DNA from: Dehalococcoidia bacterium | Lineage (GTDB): Bacteria; Chloroflexota; Dehalococcoidia; Lucifugimonadales; UBA6952 | Length of the DNA: 62,096 bases | Reading direction: 5' to 3' | Assembly: GCA_022450525.1 (NCBI GenBank) | Contig: JAKUQA010000008.1 | Coordinates: 1 to 62,096, forward strand | Shown here: in pieces, positions 36,090-45,131 of the stretch | How the letters are laid out: every line of letters starts with the position of its first letter | How positions within the stretch are numbered: the first letter of the stretch is position 1 | Translations under genes and position numbers: made by a program | Notes under the pieces: generated by a model | Told to the model about the DNA's origin: nothing | The model's database searches: none | Seen by the model: the letters and a program-made list of their open reading frames with translations, nothing else

Positions 36090-36398
36090 ATGTTAGAACA
36101 CAAAGGAATGAGATGGGGATATGTTTTTTTAAAATCTCCTACTCATTTGGATAAAGATGATGTTTTTGATGTGATGCGAGATGCTGTAGAGATGTATCTT
36201 GATGGGGAAAGAGAAAGAGACCTCAAAGAATCATTTTATGAAGGAAAATTATATACACAGAATAAATACGAACTTATAGGCGCTTTAGGTGGTCAGAGAT
36301 TTGATGCTGAAATTGAAACTAACAAAGGTAAGGATATGTTAACTTTTTTAGTTAGTGAACAAACTTCTGGTATGGGCTCTTTTATTTCACCAAACTAA
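36090..36398 (+). CDS. Unknown protein, 102 aa
   Basis: No family recognised. A small soluble protein with an acidic middle (residues 20-50 rich in D and E), a GALGGQRFDAEIE stretch and a short C-terminal tail. No cysteine or metal motif. It lies 17 bp before the DUF1330 gene and seems to be the first gene of a four-gene run of small proteins. The start is the first ATG in frame; the upstream ribosome site is weak. The 158-bp gap to the divergent SDR holds no other gene. Confidence 0.65.
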   Translation: MLEHKGMRWGYVFLKSPTHLDKDDVFDVMRDAVEMYLDGERERDLKESFYEGKLYTQNKYELIGALGGQRFDAEIETNKGKDMLTFLVSEQTSGMGSFISPN

Positions 36399-36415
36399 AC
36401 TTTAAGGAGAAAGTT

Positions 36416-36706
36416 ATGGCAGTTTATTCAATTAGTAGTATAAATGTTAAAGATTGGGATAAGTACCAGGAATATATGAAACATGTTCCACCAATTATCG
36501 AACAATATGGTGGTCGATATCTTGTTCGAGGTGGTGAAATTATTGCTGATAATACTGACTGGGAACTAAAACGTATTGTAATTTTAGAATTTCCTACAAT
36601 AGATCAGATGGATGCATTTAGAAATTCCCCAGAATATGCTCCAGTTGCAGCCATACGCCATGAAGCTGCTGATACAGTGGGTTTTACTGTAAGTGATAAT
36701 GAGTAA
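36416..36706 (+). CDS. DUF1330 family protein
   Basis: A 96-aa ferredoxin-like alpha/beta-barrel protein. The pattern of DUF1330 is clear: DWDKYQEYMKHVPPIIEQYGG, YLVRGG, an L-E-F-P block, and F-R-N-S-P-E-Y near residue 68-74. Such proteins look like small monooxygenase-type barrels, but no reaction is established. AGGAG precedes the ATG. Its end overlaps the start of the GNAT gene, implying coupled translation. Confidence 0.88.
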   Translation: MAVYSISSINVKDWDKYQEYMKHVPPIIEQYGGRYLVRGGEIIADNTDWELKRIVILEFPTIDQMDAFRNSPEYAPVAAIRHEAADTVGFTVSDNE

Positions 36707-37172
36707 TCAACATGAAATTCCTCAGGTACGTTTAGCATCGAGAGATGATCTTTTTGATATTGTCCATTTTAATATATCAATGGCTTTAGAAACTGAAGAT
36801 ATCGCTTTAAATAACGAAGAAATTACTCAAGGAGTACAAGCAGTATTTGATGATTCCCATTTAGGTAGATATTGTGTTGCGACTATAAACAATCAAATAG
36901 TAGGTAGCTTATTGTTAACCACTGAATGGAGTGATTGGCATAATAAATATTATTGGTGGATACAAAGTGTATATGTAAACCCACAATATAGAAGAAGTGG
37001 TGTTTATAAAACCTTATACGAATTTGTTTGTAATTCTGCTAAAGAACATGGAGATGTATATGCTATACGTCTTTATGTAGACGTCAATAATAAAATAGCT
37101 CAGCAAGTTTATAACAATTTGGGTATGCATAAATCAAATTATGATATGTTTGAAGAAGTTATCAAGTTCTAG
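36699..37172 (+). CDS. GNAT-family N-acetyltransferase
   Basis: A 157-aa acetyltransferase fold. The acetyl-CoA-binding motif A appears as VYVNPQYRRSGVYKTLYEF, close to the Q/R-x-x-G-x-G/A loop but with Y where many have a second glycine. It is followed by AIRLYVDVNNKIAQQVYNNLGM, the standard C-terminal motif. The acceptor is unknown. ATG 36699 lies inside the end of the DUF1330 gene; a GTG at 36693 would add two residues. Confidence 0.88.
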   Translation: MSNQHEIPQVRLASRDDLFDIVHFNISMALETEDIALNNEEITQGVQAVFDDSHLGRYCVATINNQIVGSLLLTTEWSDWHNKYYWWIQSVYVNPQYRRSGVYKTLYEFVCNSAKEHGDVYAIRLYVDVNNKIAQQVYNNLGMHKSNYDMFEEVIKF

Positions 37173-37180
37173 GATAAGTT

Positions 37181-37549
37181 ATGCAAGATAGTTTTAGAGT
37201 GCAAAGTATAATAGCAAATTATTTTGAGCTTTTTGGAATAAAAGATTATGAAGAAGTAAAAAGCCATATTCTTTCACTAGCTGATAATAATGACCATATT
37301 ATTTTTCTTATGAATTGGGTTAAAGGAACCATGTTTATTCCTACTGATCATGCAAAAAGTATGATTGTTAAATTTAGACAAAATGACATTAATGAACCCA
37401 TAGTAAATCTATTAGATAAGTTAGTTTTATGTGTGGTGGATGATTTTTATAATACTTCTGGTGTAATTCCAGAATCATTTAATGTGATGTTGGAGAAAAT
37501 GGGGTTAGATGCATTTGATCCCAATCAAGAGTTAATTGAACTAGAATGA
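37181..37549 (+). CDS. Unknown protein, 122 aa
   Basis: No family recognised. An acidic, mostly helical-looking protein without signal or membrane segment. It begins 8 bp after the GNAT gene, so it is part of the same operon, and its 3' end faces a small minus-strand gene with a 5-bp gap. The frame is intact and composition matches neighbours. A helical repeat is possible from the pattern of hydrophobic residues, but I cannot support one. Confidence 0.65.
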   Translation: MQDSFRVQSIIANYFELFGIKDYEEVKSHILSLADNNDHIIFLMNWVKGTMFIPTDHAKSMIVKFRQNDINEPIVNLLDKLVLCVVDDFYNTSGVIPESFNVMLEKMGLDAFDPNQELIELE

Positions 37550-37554
37550 ATATA

Positions 37555-37812
37555 CTATTCAGTGTCAATTTCTAACTCTCTGTATACTAGACCATAATCT
37601 CTCATAAGATTTTGTATTCTAGCATCATCAATTTGATCAAGGGCTTTAAATAAACCAGCTAATGTATGAGATACCATTTCTTCGGGTTTTGCGACCCAGT
37701 TTTTTGGAGCACCATGAGTAATGTAAATTAATCCATGTTGATTTGATGAAGAAGCTTCTATGGAAGTTAAATCTTGCTGATTTTTGATTGTTAATCCTTT
37801 TATTTCACTCAT
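37555..37812 (-). CDS. Unknown protein, 85 aa
   Basis: No family recognised. Small and acidic, with a YITHGAPKNW stretch (about 30-39) and a helical C-terminal half. No cysteines or metal motif. It follows trmL by 10 bp on the same strand and is likely co-transcribed with it. The ATG is preceded by an AAGG-like ribosome site. Confidence 0.6.
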   Translation of the reverse strand: MSEIKGLTIKNQQDLTSIEASSSNQHGLIYITHGAPKNWVAKPEEMVSHTLAGLFKALDQIDDARIQNLMRDYGLVYRELEIDTE

Positions 37813-37822
37813 GTGAGCCTTT

Positions 37823-38323
37823 CTAATTATAATATTCGTTTTGTTTAATTTTAGAGCTTCCTATAAATTCTAATTGTCTCCATGCTTCATATACAACAAT
37901 AGACACTGCATTAGATAAATTTATACTTCTATTTTGAGGAATCATAGGTATTTTTAAAATATTTTCATCAGGTACTTTACTTAATATTTCAGATGATAAT
38001 CCGACACTTTCTGAACCAAACATAATTGTATCTCCCAAATTATAGCTGACTTCATTATACATAGTATTCGATGAAGTGCTTGTAGCGTAAATAGTTATTG
38101 GATTATTTTTTTCGATGTATTCTTCATAGGAGTCATAAATTAATATATTGCAATTATGGTCATAATCTAGGCGAGCTCTTTTTAAACTTTTATTATCAAA
38201 ATTAAAACCTATAGGTTTTATTAAATGTAAATTACATCCTGAGTTTGAGCATAATCGAATAATATTTCCTGTATTTGGTGGTATTTCTGGAGCGATAATT
38301 AATATGTTCAATAATTCTTTCAT
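37823..38323 (-). CDS. trmL: tRNA (cytidine-34 2'-O)-methyltransferase TrmL
   Basis: A SPOUT-class (trefoil-knot) methyltransferase of 166 aa that in known members modifies the wobble base of tRNA-Leu. The motifs are PEIPPNTGNIIR (about 12-23), FGSESVGLS and IPMIPQNRSINLSNAVS, which form the SAM knot. The length is that of the minimal TrmL without an added RNA-binding domain. The neighbouring unknown 85-aa gene probably shares its transcript. Confidence 0.93.
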   Translation of the reverse strand: MKELLNILIIAPEIPPNTGNIIRLCSNSGCNLHLIKPIGFNFDNKSLKRARLDYDHNCNILIYDSYEEYIEKNNPITIYATSTSSNTMYNEVSYNLGDTIMFGSESVGLSSEILSKVPDENILKIPMIPQNRSINLSNAVSIVVYEAWRQLEFIGSSKIKQNEYYN

Positions 38324-38432
38324 TTTGTATATTTAGCCTAATAACATGTTGTAGAATGTGTAACTAGTAATAAATATAAAATATTATATATTTCCAAGCA
38401 AGTTTACGAATTATTGCTTTTGAGGTGAATTT

Positions 38433-39269
38433 ATGGGTACAAAAAATCTAAAACAACTAATTATGGATCAAAAGATATTGAAAGAACCAATAGTCTACGA
38501 CTGTCTTCAAGCAAAAATTGCAGAAAATCTAGGTTTTCAAGCAATTGCTATAAGTGGTGGCGGTGTATCAATGTCTAAAGGATACCCCGACGCTGGATTG
38601 ATGACAATGAATGAAGTATTAGATGTTGCTGGATATGTCGCACGATCTGTAAATATACCTGTCACAGCTGATGGTGATACAGGATATGGCAATGCTTTAA
38701 ATGTTTGGAGAACCGTGAAAGAATTTGAATCTGCAGGATTGAGTGGAATTAGTTTTGAAGATCAATATTTTCCTAAAAGGTGTGCATACTTTGAAGGTAA
38801 GCAGGTAGTATCTATTGAAGAACATGCAAAAAAAATTGAAGCTGCTGTAAAAGCTAGATCAAATGATAATTTCTTGATAATTGGGCGCTCTGATGCACTG
38901 AGTGTATCAGGTTGGGAAGACACAATTAAAAGAGTGAAAACATATTATGAAGCTGGGGCAGATATGATAAGGATTGAAGGTATTCAGACTCCAGAAGATG
39001 CAGAGATATATGCAAAAGAATTATCTGGGATCCCAAAATCGTATAACGGACAAAGTATCGATGCTTCAACTGCAGAAGATTTAGGTTTTAATGTAATATC
39101 TCCCAATAATTATCTACCGAGTGTAATTTATAAAGCCGTTAAGGATAGTATGGTCGAATTTAATGAAACAGGCACAATTGATTTTGATGTATCAAACTAT
39201 AGACAAGAATTAGCTGTCATTATGGGGGTTGATCAATTGTTCGAAATCGAGCAAAATTATGTTTTATAA
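38433..39269 (+). CDS. Isocitrate lyase/PEP mutase-family carbon-carbon lyase
   Basis: A TIM-barrel protein of 278 aa in the isocitrate lyase/PEP mutase superfamily. Diagnostic parts are ISGGGVSMSKGYPDAG, TADGDTGYGN (metal aspartates), GISFEDQYFPKRCAY and IGRSDALS. The lyase cysteine is kept in P-K-R-C but the next residues are AYF rather than the G-H of methylisocitrate and dimethylmalate lyases. It is therefore a lyase of unknown substrate, and is neither a clear isocitrate lyase nor a PEP mutase. GAGGTG precedes the ATG. A dehydrogenase follows by 37 bp. Confidence 0.85.
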   Translation: MGTKNLKQLIMDQKILKEPIVYDCLQAKIAENLGFQAIAISGGGVSMSKGYPDAGLMTMNEVLDVAGYVARSVNIPVTADGDTGYGNALNVWRTVKEFESAGLSGISFEDQYFPKRCAYFEGKQVVSIEEHAKKIEAAVKARSNDNFLIIGRSDALSVSGWEDTIKRVKTYYEAGADMIRIEGIQTPEDAEIYAKELSGIPKSYNGQSIDASTAEDLGFNVISPNNYLPSVIYKAVKDSMVEFNETGTIDFDVSNYRQELAVIMGVDQLFEIEQNYVL

Positions 39270-39306
39270 ATATTAATTATTTGATGTAGTTCAATTTGGA
39301 GGATGT

Positions 39307-40269
39307 ATGAAAATTGCTCGTATAACAAGTCCACAACAATTCGAGTTTGTTGAAGTCCCTGACCCTGAAATTCGTGAAGGGGAAGTTTTAGTGAAAATGG
39401 AGCGATTATCTATATGTGGTAGTGACCTACGAATTTTTGATCGTACATTCGATGAAGAAATGTATCCAATAGAACATGGTAAACCTTGTCATGAATGTGC
39501 TGGAGTTGTCGTTGAGACAAAAAGCTCAGAATATAATATTGGCGACAAAGTTATTGTTTTTCCTGATGGAGGAAATGGATTGGCAGAATATTTAGCTGAG
39601 CCCGCTGAGCGTTTAGTACGATTACCAGATGGTAAAGATATGTCCACTTTATTAATGTGTCAGCCAGTAGGTACAGTCATGCATTCATGTAAATTAACTG
39701 GAAATGTTATTGGGAAAAAAATTGTAGTATTAGGTCAAGGTCCAATTGGTTTGAGTTTTAGTAATATTTTAGCTCAAGGAGGAGCTACAAAAGTTATTGG
39801 AGTTGATTTATTAGATTATCGTTTAGATGTGGCAAAAAATAATGGAGCAACACATGTCATCAATCCTGATAAAGACAATCTTGAAGAAGCTGTTGCTGAA
39901 CTGACTAATGGAGAAGGAGCGGATATTGTTGTTGAGGCTGTTGGTAGACCTGAAACACTAAATGGAATCTGGAAAATAATAAGAAAACAAGGTAAAGCAA
40001 TACTTTTTGGCTTATCTCATGATGAAGACGTATTTGAATTGAACTTTGATGAAATGACTTCAAAATTACCGATCATTGAAGTACATAACAGTGCTAGAAC
40101 TTGGGATATGCCACAAGCAGTTAATGAATGCATAGAATTAGTAGAACAGAATAGATTAGATTTATCCTATTTAGTTACTCATAATATGAAATTTGAAGAA
40201 GTTCAGAAAGCATATGAAACTTACAGTGCAAAGTTAGATAATAGTTTGAAAATAACTATGGAGCTATAG
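39307..40269 (+). CDS. Zinc-type alcohol dehydrogenase (MDR family)
   Basis: A medium-chain dehydrogenase/reductase of 320 aa. The catalytic zinc site uses CGSD (C37) and the following HECAG block; the coenzyme domain has VLGQGPIGL. The structural-zinc lobe with four spaced cysteines is missing, giving a short protein. It may use zinc catalytically, as the short sorbitol/threonine-type members do, but the substrate cannot be named. GGAGG lies close upstream. It probably acts with the lyase gene before it, for example on a hydroxyacid or its product. Confidence 0.86.
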   Translation: MKIARITSPQQFEFVEVPDPEIREGEVLVKMERLSICGSDLRIFDRTFDEEMYPIEHGKPCHECAGVVVETKSSEYNIGDKVIVFPDGGNGLAEYLAEPAERLVRLPDGKDMSTLLMCQPVGTVMHSCKLTGNVIGKKIVVLGQGPIGLSFSNILAQGGATKVIGVDLLDYRLDVAKNNGATHVINPDKDNLEEAVAELTNGEGADIVVEAVGRPETLNGIWKIIRKQGKAILFGLSHDEDVFELNFDEMTSKLPIIEVHNSARTWDMPQAVNECIELVEQNRLDLSYLVTHNMKFEEVQKAYETYSAKLDNSLKITMEL

Positions 40270-41118
40270 CTTTGTTATAGATATAATTCTGTCTAGACCA
40301 CTTAGATCCGGTAAAACTTTAATAGTATGCTCTGGAAACACTTGTGTTATTTCTTTTACAAGAGTGTATTTTTGTCCAGGATCAATTTCTAAAAATATTG
40401 CTCCATCTGGTTTAAGGATTCTAGTACTTTGATTGATTAATCTACAAATTGTTTCAATGCCTTCAATTCCTCCATCCAAAGCGATTTTGGGCTCATGAAG
40501 TACAATTTCTTTTTGTAATTTTGGTATTCTTTTTGTTGGTATATATGGTAAATTGGCTGCTATTAAGTCTACTGGTAGTTTTACACCTTCGATTAGATCA
40601 CAAATCAGTACATTAAAATTATCACTTTTTGTAATTTTATGTAGATTTTCGTTAGCAATTTTGGCTGCACTAGGAGATATATCAATTGAAACAAGGTTTA
40701 TATTAGGAACATTTTGTAGAATACTTGCACCAATAATGCCACTTCCACATCCAACATCTAGAATTATAGGACTCTTTATTGATTTATATCTTAAGTAGTC
40801 TATTATCGCTTCTACCAAGCATTCTGTTTCCGGACGAGGAATTAATACTGATTCATTAACTGTAAATAAATTTCCAAAAAATTCTCTATATCCCAATATA
40901 TAGGCAAGGGGTTCATGATGGAGTCTTCGATTAACCAAGTTTTGAATTTTTGTTTGTTCAGATGCTGAAATATCAGAATTAATATTCATATGCAATTCTG
41001 ATCTAGAGATTTTTAAAGCATATGATACAAGAAGATCACTTTCTATATCACTATCGAGGATAGCATTGTCATTTAATAAATTTCTTGTTGATAGTAAGAT
41101 TTCTTTTATTTTGGTCAA
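40264..41118 (-). CDS. prmC: Release factor glutamine methyltransferase
   Basis: PrmC N5-methylates the glutamine of the GGQ tripeptide in class I release factors. The 284-aa protein has the helical N-terminal domain, the SAM-binding DVGCGSGIIG (121-130) and the catalytic NLPY (189-192). Its target gene prfA lies immediately upstream and overlaps by 4 bp (ATGA), the common prfA-prmC arrangement. Its 3' end overlaps the convergent dehydrogenase gene by 6 bp. Confidence 0.96.
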   Translation of the reverse strand: MTKIKEILLSTRNLLNDNAILDSDIESDLLVSYALKISRSELHMNINSDISASEQTKIQNLVNRRLHHEPLAYILGYREFFGNLFTVNESVLIPRPETECLVEAIIDYLRYKSIKSPIILDVGCGSGIIGASILQNVPNINLVSIDISPSAAKIANENLHKITKSDNFNVLICDLIEGVKLPVDLIAANLPYIPTKRIPKLQKEIVLHEPKIALDGGIEGIETICRLINQSTRILKPDGAIFLEIDPGQKYTLVKEITQVFPEHTIKVLPDLSGLDRIISITKL

Positions 41119-42185
41119 ACTACTGGATTTTCTAATAACATTTCTTTTTCTTTTTCTTGGATAGGATCTATTAAGATATCTAAGTTTCCATTTAGTACAT
41201 TTTCCATATTGTGAATTGTAAGGTTAATTCTATGATCTGTTATACGATCTTGTGGAAAATTATAAGTTCGTATTTTTTCAGCACGTTCACCTGTTCCAAC
41301 TTGAGATTTTCTATCACTGCTAATACTTTGTTGCTGTTCTCGTGTAGCTTTGTCTAAAAGCCTTGCTTTAATTACATCCATAGCTTTTTGTTTATTTCTC
41401 ATTTGAGAACGTTCATCTTGACATACTGCAACAATGCCACTAGGTAGGTGGGTAATTCTTACTGCAGTGGCAACTTTATTTACATTTTGACCTCCATGTC
41501 CACCTGCATGGAAAATATCTATTCGTAAGTCATTATCATTAATATCTACATCCACATCATCAGCTTCGGGTAATACTGCAACAGTAATTGTGGAAGTATG
41601 GATTCTCCCTGAGGATTCAGTTGAAGGTACTCTTTGTACTCTGTGTGCACCACTTTCGTATTTTAGTTTTTTATAAACGTTTTCGCCTTGTACAGAAAAT
41701 ACTATTTCTTTATACCCTCCGATACCTGTTTCGTTCATCGACATTATTTCAAGATTCCAATTTGCAATTTGAGAATATCTAGAGTACATACGATATATAT
41801 CACCTGCAAATAATGCTGCTTCATCACCGCCCGCTGCTGCTCTTATTTCTACAAAAACATTTCTTTGGTCATTTGGATCCTCTGGAAGAAGTAAGACCTG
41901 TATTTCTTCTTCTAAATTTGTTTGTCTGAGTAATTCTTCATTTAATTCTTCTTTAGCGAGCTCTACTAATTCTTTATCATCTTCTGAAGATATGATTTGC
42001 TTTAAACTCTCTATAGATTTTAGTAAGTCATCATATTTATGAAAAGTTTTTGATTTTGATTCAAGTTGAGAGTATTCTTTGCCTAATTCTGCAAGGAGCT
42101 TTGGATTATCCGAATTAGCTGTGTCAGCAAGTAAAAGTTCGACTTCTCTAAACCTTTGTTCAAATTTTGATAATTTTTCTAACAT
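41115..42185 (-). CDS. prfA: Peptide chain release factor 1
   Basis: RF1 recognises UAA and UAG stop codons and triggers release of the finished protein. The 356-aa sequence has the anticodon-like P-x-T motif as PST (187-189), in the place of E. coli PAT, and the catalytic GGQ at 231-233 that PrmC methylates. A serine-rich RF2 motif (SPF) is absent, so it is RF1. The ATG at 42185 is preferred, matching the usual N-terminus MLEKL; a TTG four codons upstream lacks a ribosome site. It leads the prfA-prmC operon. Confidence 0.96.
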   Translation of the reverse strand: MLEKLSKFEQRFREVELLLADTANSDNPKLLAELGKEYSQLESKSKTFHKYDDLLKSIESLKQIISSEDDKELVELAKEELNEELLRQTNLEEEIQVLLLPEDPNDQRNVFVEIRAAAGGDEAALFAGDIYRMYSRYSQIANWNLEIMSMNETGIGGYKEIVFSVQGENVYKKLKYESGAHRVQRVPSTESSGRIHTSTITVAVLPEADDVDVDINDNDLRIDIFHAGGHGGQNVNKVATAVRITHLPSGIVAVCQDERSQMRNKQKAMDVIKARLLDKATREQQQSISSDRKSQVGTGERAEKIRTYNFPQDRITDHRINLTIHNMENVLNGNLDILIDPIQEKEKEMLLENPVV

Positions 42186-42316
42186 TTCAATTAACAATCT
42201 ATTACTTATGTATATTTATATTGAAGTATAGTTTACATCAATATTCATGTTCAACGCATTTCTCCAATTTATTGTGTGTTATAATTTAGTTGAAATATAT
42301 CATTTGAGACAAGCAT

Positions 42317-43750
42317 ATGAAAAAATATAAGTACTTAATTTTTGCTTTATCGCTAATTTTCGTTGTGAATTGCGGAAGTTCAGAGGAGGTCTCTGTAGAG
42401 CTTCAAGATATAGATTTTCAAGCTACCGTAGACGCAGGGATAGCAGCACGTTTGGCAGAAGTTGCTACTTCAGAACCTACACCTACACCAACAGCTACAT
42501 TAACTCCGCAATCTACTTTAGACGTACAAGCTATGATTGATGCTGCTGTGGCAAAAGCTCTTGAATCTGTCCCAAAGGTTGTAGAAACACAAGAACCTAC
42601 TAAAGCTACTGCTCCAACTCCGACCCCAACGCCATCATGGGCTTGGAATACAGATAAAGATTCTTTGATTGTTGGTAAATCTGCTGTGTTAGTCGGGCAA
42701 TTTCCTAATTTTACTGAGGCATCAAATTTTTCTTCACTAATAGATAAATCTGATAAATGGCCTTTAATTACAACAGAAGGAACTTCATCGAGCAGACAAA
42801 ATCAAGAAACCTTTAAAACTGGTTGGTTGCTAAGTGAATACCCGAATCATATTGTTACTACTGCAAAAGGGTTTACTTCTAGTCCATTTGTTGACCTTTA
42901 TTTTTCAGGATGGCAACAAGGAAGTGGATTTAAAGGATGGATTGTGGGGAGAGATGAGGAAATAGATTTAGCAATAATTAAGATCATCGATTCTAATTCA
43001 TTACCAACCAACATTGTAGAAAATATATACGACAGCAGTAAACCTATAATTCCAAGTAAAAATATCACCGATAGTAAGGTCAGTGAGATTTTTCAAGGTC
43101 TAGGTTTTTGTTTGTATTGTGAAGGCAATAATTCAGGCTGGACCATGATGGATTCAGAGATCTTAGTAAATAGATATAAACGAGATAGTTCTAGTGGAAT
43201 AAGATATTCGGAACTAATTTTGATGAATGACGAAACAATTGAAGGTATAGAAGAGGGCCTTGGAATATTTGATAGTAATTATTCATTAGTTGGAATAACA
43301 ATGTCAAAAGACACTTTAAAATCTAAAGGGATCAATGTTTCAAGTGAAGAGGAAGTAGTGTATATGATTGAAACATCTACGATTGATAAACACTTACCTG
43401 ATTTATACAATGGGAAAATCAATACAGATTTTACAATACCTCCAAATTTAAATTCAGCTGCAGTTCCACCATTGCCAGCATTTATACAAGGTACAATAAA
43501 GAAGGATAATGTATTTGTTGAATTGGGCAAAAAATACTTTGTGCGTGTTGTTGCACCAAAAGATAATCTCGTTGATATTTGGTTGAATTTTGATGTGGGA
43601 TTAAATGGATCTTATAATGTAACCTTAGGTCTAAATGACTCTCAATATATTGGAGCAACTGTAGAGTTTTATTTTGAAGGTCAAAAGACATCGGCTGATA
43701 CTAAATTTAAAGGTGATATGAGTATTACCCAAATGAATTTAAATTTTTAA
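42317..43750 (+). CDS. Secreted lipoprotein with degenerate HtrA/trypsin-like domain
   Basis: A 477-aa exported protein. The signal peptide ends in a lipobox-like VVNC (C19). Two Pro/Thr-rich linkers follow (about 52-65 and 91-108). A 250-residue domain then recalls an HtrA protease: GWLLSEYPNHIVTTAKGF resembles the strand carrying the catalytic histidine, and GWIVGRDEEIDLAIIKI that carrying the aspartate. The histidine itself is replaced, and the G-N-S-G-G around the serine is absent, leaving GLGIFDSNYSLVG. The C-terminal 100 residues form a beta-rich tail. It is probably a cell-surface binding or scaffold protein. The family is not certain. Confidence 0.72.
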   Translation: MKKYKYLIFALSLIFVVNCGSSEEVSVELQDIDFQATVDAGIAARLAEVATSEPTPTPTATLTPQSTLDVQAMIDAAVAKALESVPKVVETQEPTKATAPTPTPTPSWAWNTDKDSLIVGKSAVLVGQFPNFTEASNFSSLIDKSDKWPLITTEGTSSSRQNQETFKTGWLLSEYPNHIVTTAKGFTSSPFVDLYFSGWQQGSGFKGWIVGRDEEIDLAIIKIIDSNSLPTNIVENIYDSSKPIIPSKNITDSKVSEIFQGLGFCLYCEGNNSGWTMMDSEILVNRYKRDSSSGIRYSELILMNDETIEGIEEGLGIFDSNYSLVGITMSKDTLKSKGINVSSEEEVVYMIETSTIDKHLPDLYNGKINTDFTIPPNLNSAAVPPLPAFIQGTIKKDNVFVELGKKYFVRVVAPKDNLVDIWLNFDVGLNGSYNVTLGLNDSQYIGATVEFYFEGQKTSADTKFKGDMSITQMNLNF

Positions 43751-44995
43751 TATTAAATTAATCAAATCACTTTCATTTAAATCATATTCTGTTGATTTAT
43801 TCATATCTTTTACTCGATATGTTTTTTGTTTTATTTCTTCTTCTCCAATAATGACAACATAATCAGAATCATTGGATGATGCATATCTCATTTGGCTTCG
43901 AATGCTTTTTCCGTATGGAGCAATTATGGTATGAATATTATTGCTTCTCAATTTTTTTGATAATGGTACAGCAATATTCAAAGCATCTTCTCCCATATGA
44001 CATATGACTACAGGTTTTTCATAAATTTCTGGTGGTTCAATATTGTTTGATTTCAAATTTAGTATTAGTCTTTCAATGCCACAACCAAAACCAATACCTG
44101 GAGTTGATTGTCCTCCTATTTGTTCGATTAATCCATCATATCTTCCTCCGCCAATAATAGTATTTTGGCTACCTTCAGTTTCTGGTTGGATTTCAAACAC
44201 TGTTTTATTGTAATAGTCCAAGCCTCTTACAAGTTTACTATTTATTATGTAGGCCAATTGTAATGAGTCTAGATATCCAAGAAGTTTTTCATGATGATCT
44301 CTACATTCTTGACATAAAGAATCAATTGAATGGGGGGCATCTTCTAGAAATGGTTGGCATTGTTTTTGTTTACAATCTAATAACCTTAATGGGTTGTTTT
44401 CCATTCTGTTATTACAATCATTACATAATAACTCCAGATGGTTACTATAATATGTTTTTAGACTTAGGAGGTAATCTTTTCTACAACAAGATGCACCACC
44501 TATAGAATTAATAAACAGGGAAGTATTAGGAATTCCCAATACTTCTATAACATCAGTAGCAATTTGTATAACCTCACAATCAATTAACGGGCTATCGTCT
44601 CCAATAGCTTCAATTCCAAATTGATGATGTTCTCTATATCGTCCGGATTGAGGTCTTTCGTATCTAAATATGGAAGCATGGTAATAAAGCCGGACGGGTT
44701 GTTGTAAATTTTTCATTCCATTTTCAATATATGCTCGGCATGCTGGTGCTGTTCCTTCAGCACGTAGTGTTAATTCTTCGTTTCCTTTATCCTGAAATGT
44801 GTACGTTTCTTTTTGTACGATATCAGTTTGCGTTCCTACTCCTCGAATAAATAAGTCTTTAGACTCGAATTGGGGAGTATCTAAACGTTTATAACCGAAC
44901 TTTTCGCAGACTTTAGCAGTAGCTTCATGAATAAATTTCCAATACTTTTGCTCATTTGGAAGAATATCTGCAGTACCTCGTGGCCTTTGTAACAT
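43739..44995 (-). CDS. hisS: Histidyl-tRNA synthetase
   Basis: A class II synthetase charging tRNA-His. The 418-aa protein has RPRGTADILP at the N-terminus, the motif 2 arginine block R-Y-E-R-P-Q-S-G-R-Y-R-E, the histidine-specific GLDYYNKTVFE and GIGFGCGIERL (motif 3). The ATG at 44995 has AAAGGA 5-6 nt upstream; a longer reading lacks support. Its 3' end overlaps the lipoprotein gene by 12 bp, the largest convergent overlap in the window. It is a single-gene unit, divergent from rel. Confidence 0.96.
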   Translation of the reverse strand: MLQRPRGTADILPNEQKYWKFIHEATAKVCEKFGYKRLDTPQFESKDLFIRGVGTQTDIVQKETYTFQDKGNEELTLRAEGTAPACRAYIENGMKNLQQPVRLYYHASIFRYERPQSGRYREHHQFGIEAIGDDSPLIDCEVIQIATDVIEVLGIPNTSLFINSIGGASCCRKDYLLSLKTYYSNHLELLCNDCNNRMENNPLRLLDCKQKQCQPFLEDAPHSIDSLCQECRDHHEKLLGYLDSLQLAYIINSKLVRGLDYYNKTVFEIQPETEGSQNTIIGGGRYDGLIEQIGGQSTPGIGFGCGIERLILNLKSNNIEPPEIYEKPVVICHMGEDALNIAVPLSKKLRSNNIHTIIAPYGKSIRSQMRYASSNDSDYVVIIGEEEIKQKTYRVKDMNKSTEYDLNESDLINLILKI

Positions 44996-45131
44996 GTATT
45001 TCCTTTCATATATCGTATACAAAGATATTATATTCTATGTCAAATAAAGTCTATATTTCGTAAAGTTGATATATCAAGTATACTTATCACCATTTCATTC
45101 ATTCAATGATATAATTACTTAAGGTGGTTTT

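Noticed and set aside
42470..42630. Repeated Pro-Thr codons in the lipoprotein, at first like a DNA tandem repeat
   Set aside because: The repeats follow codons for a linker after a lipobox, a common feature of exported proteins. They are not a separate repeat element.
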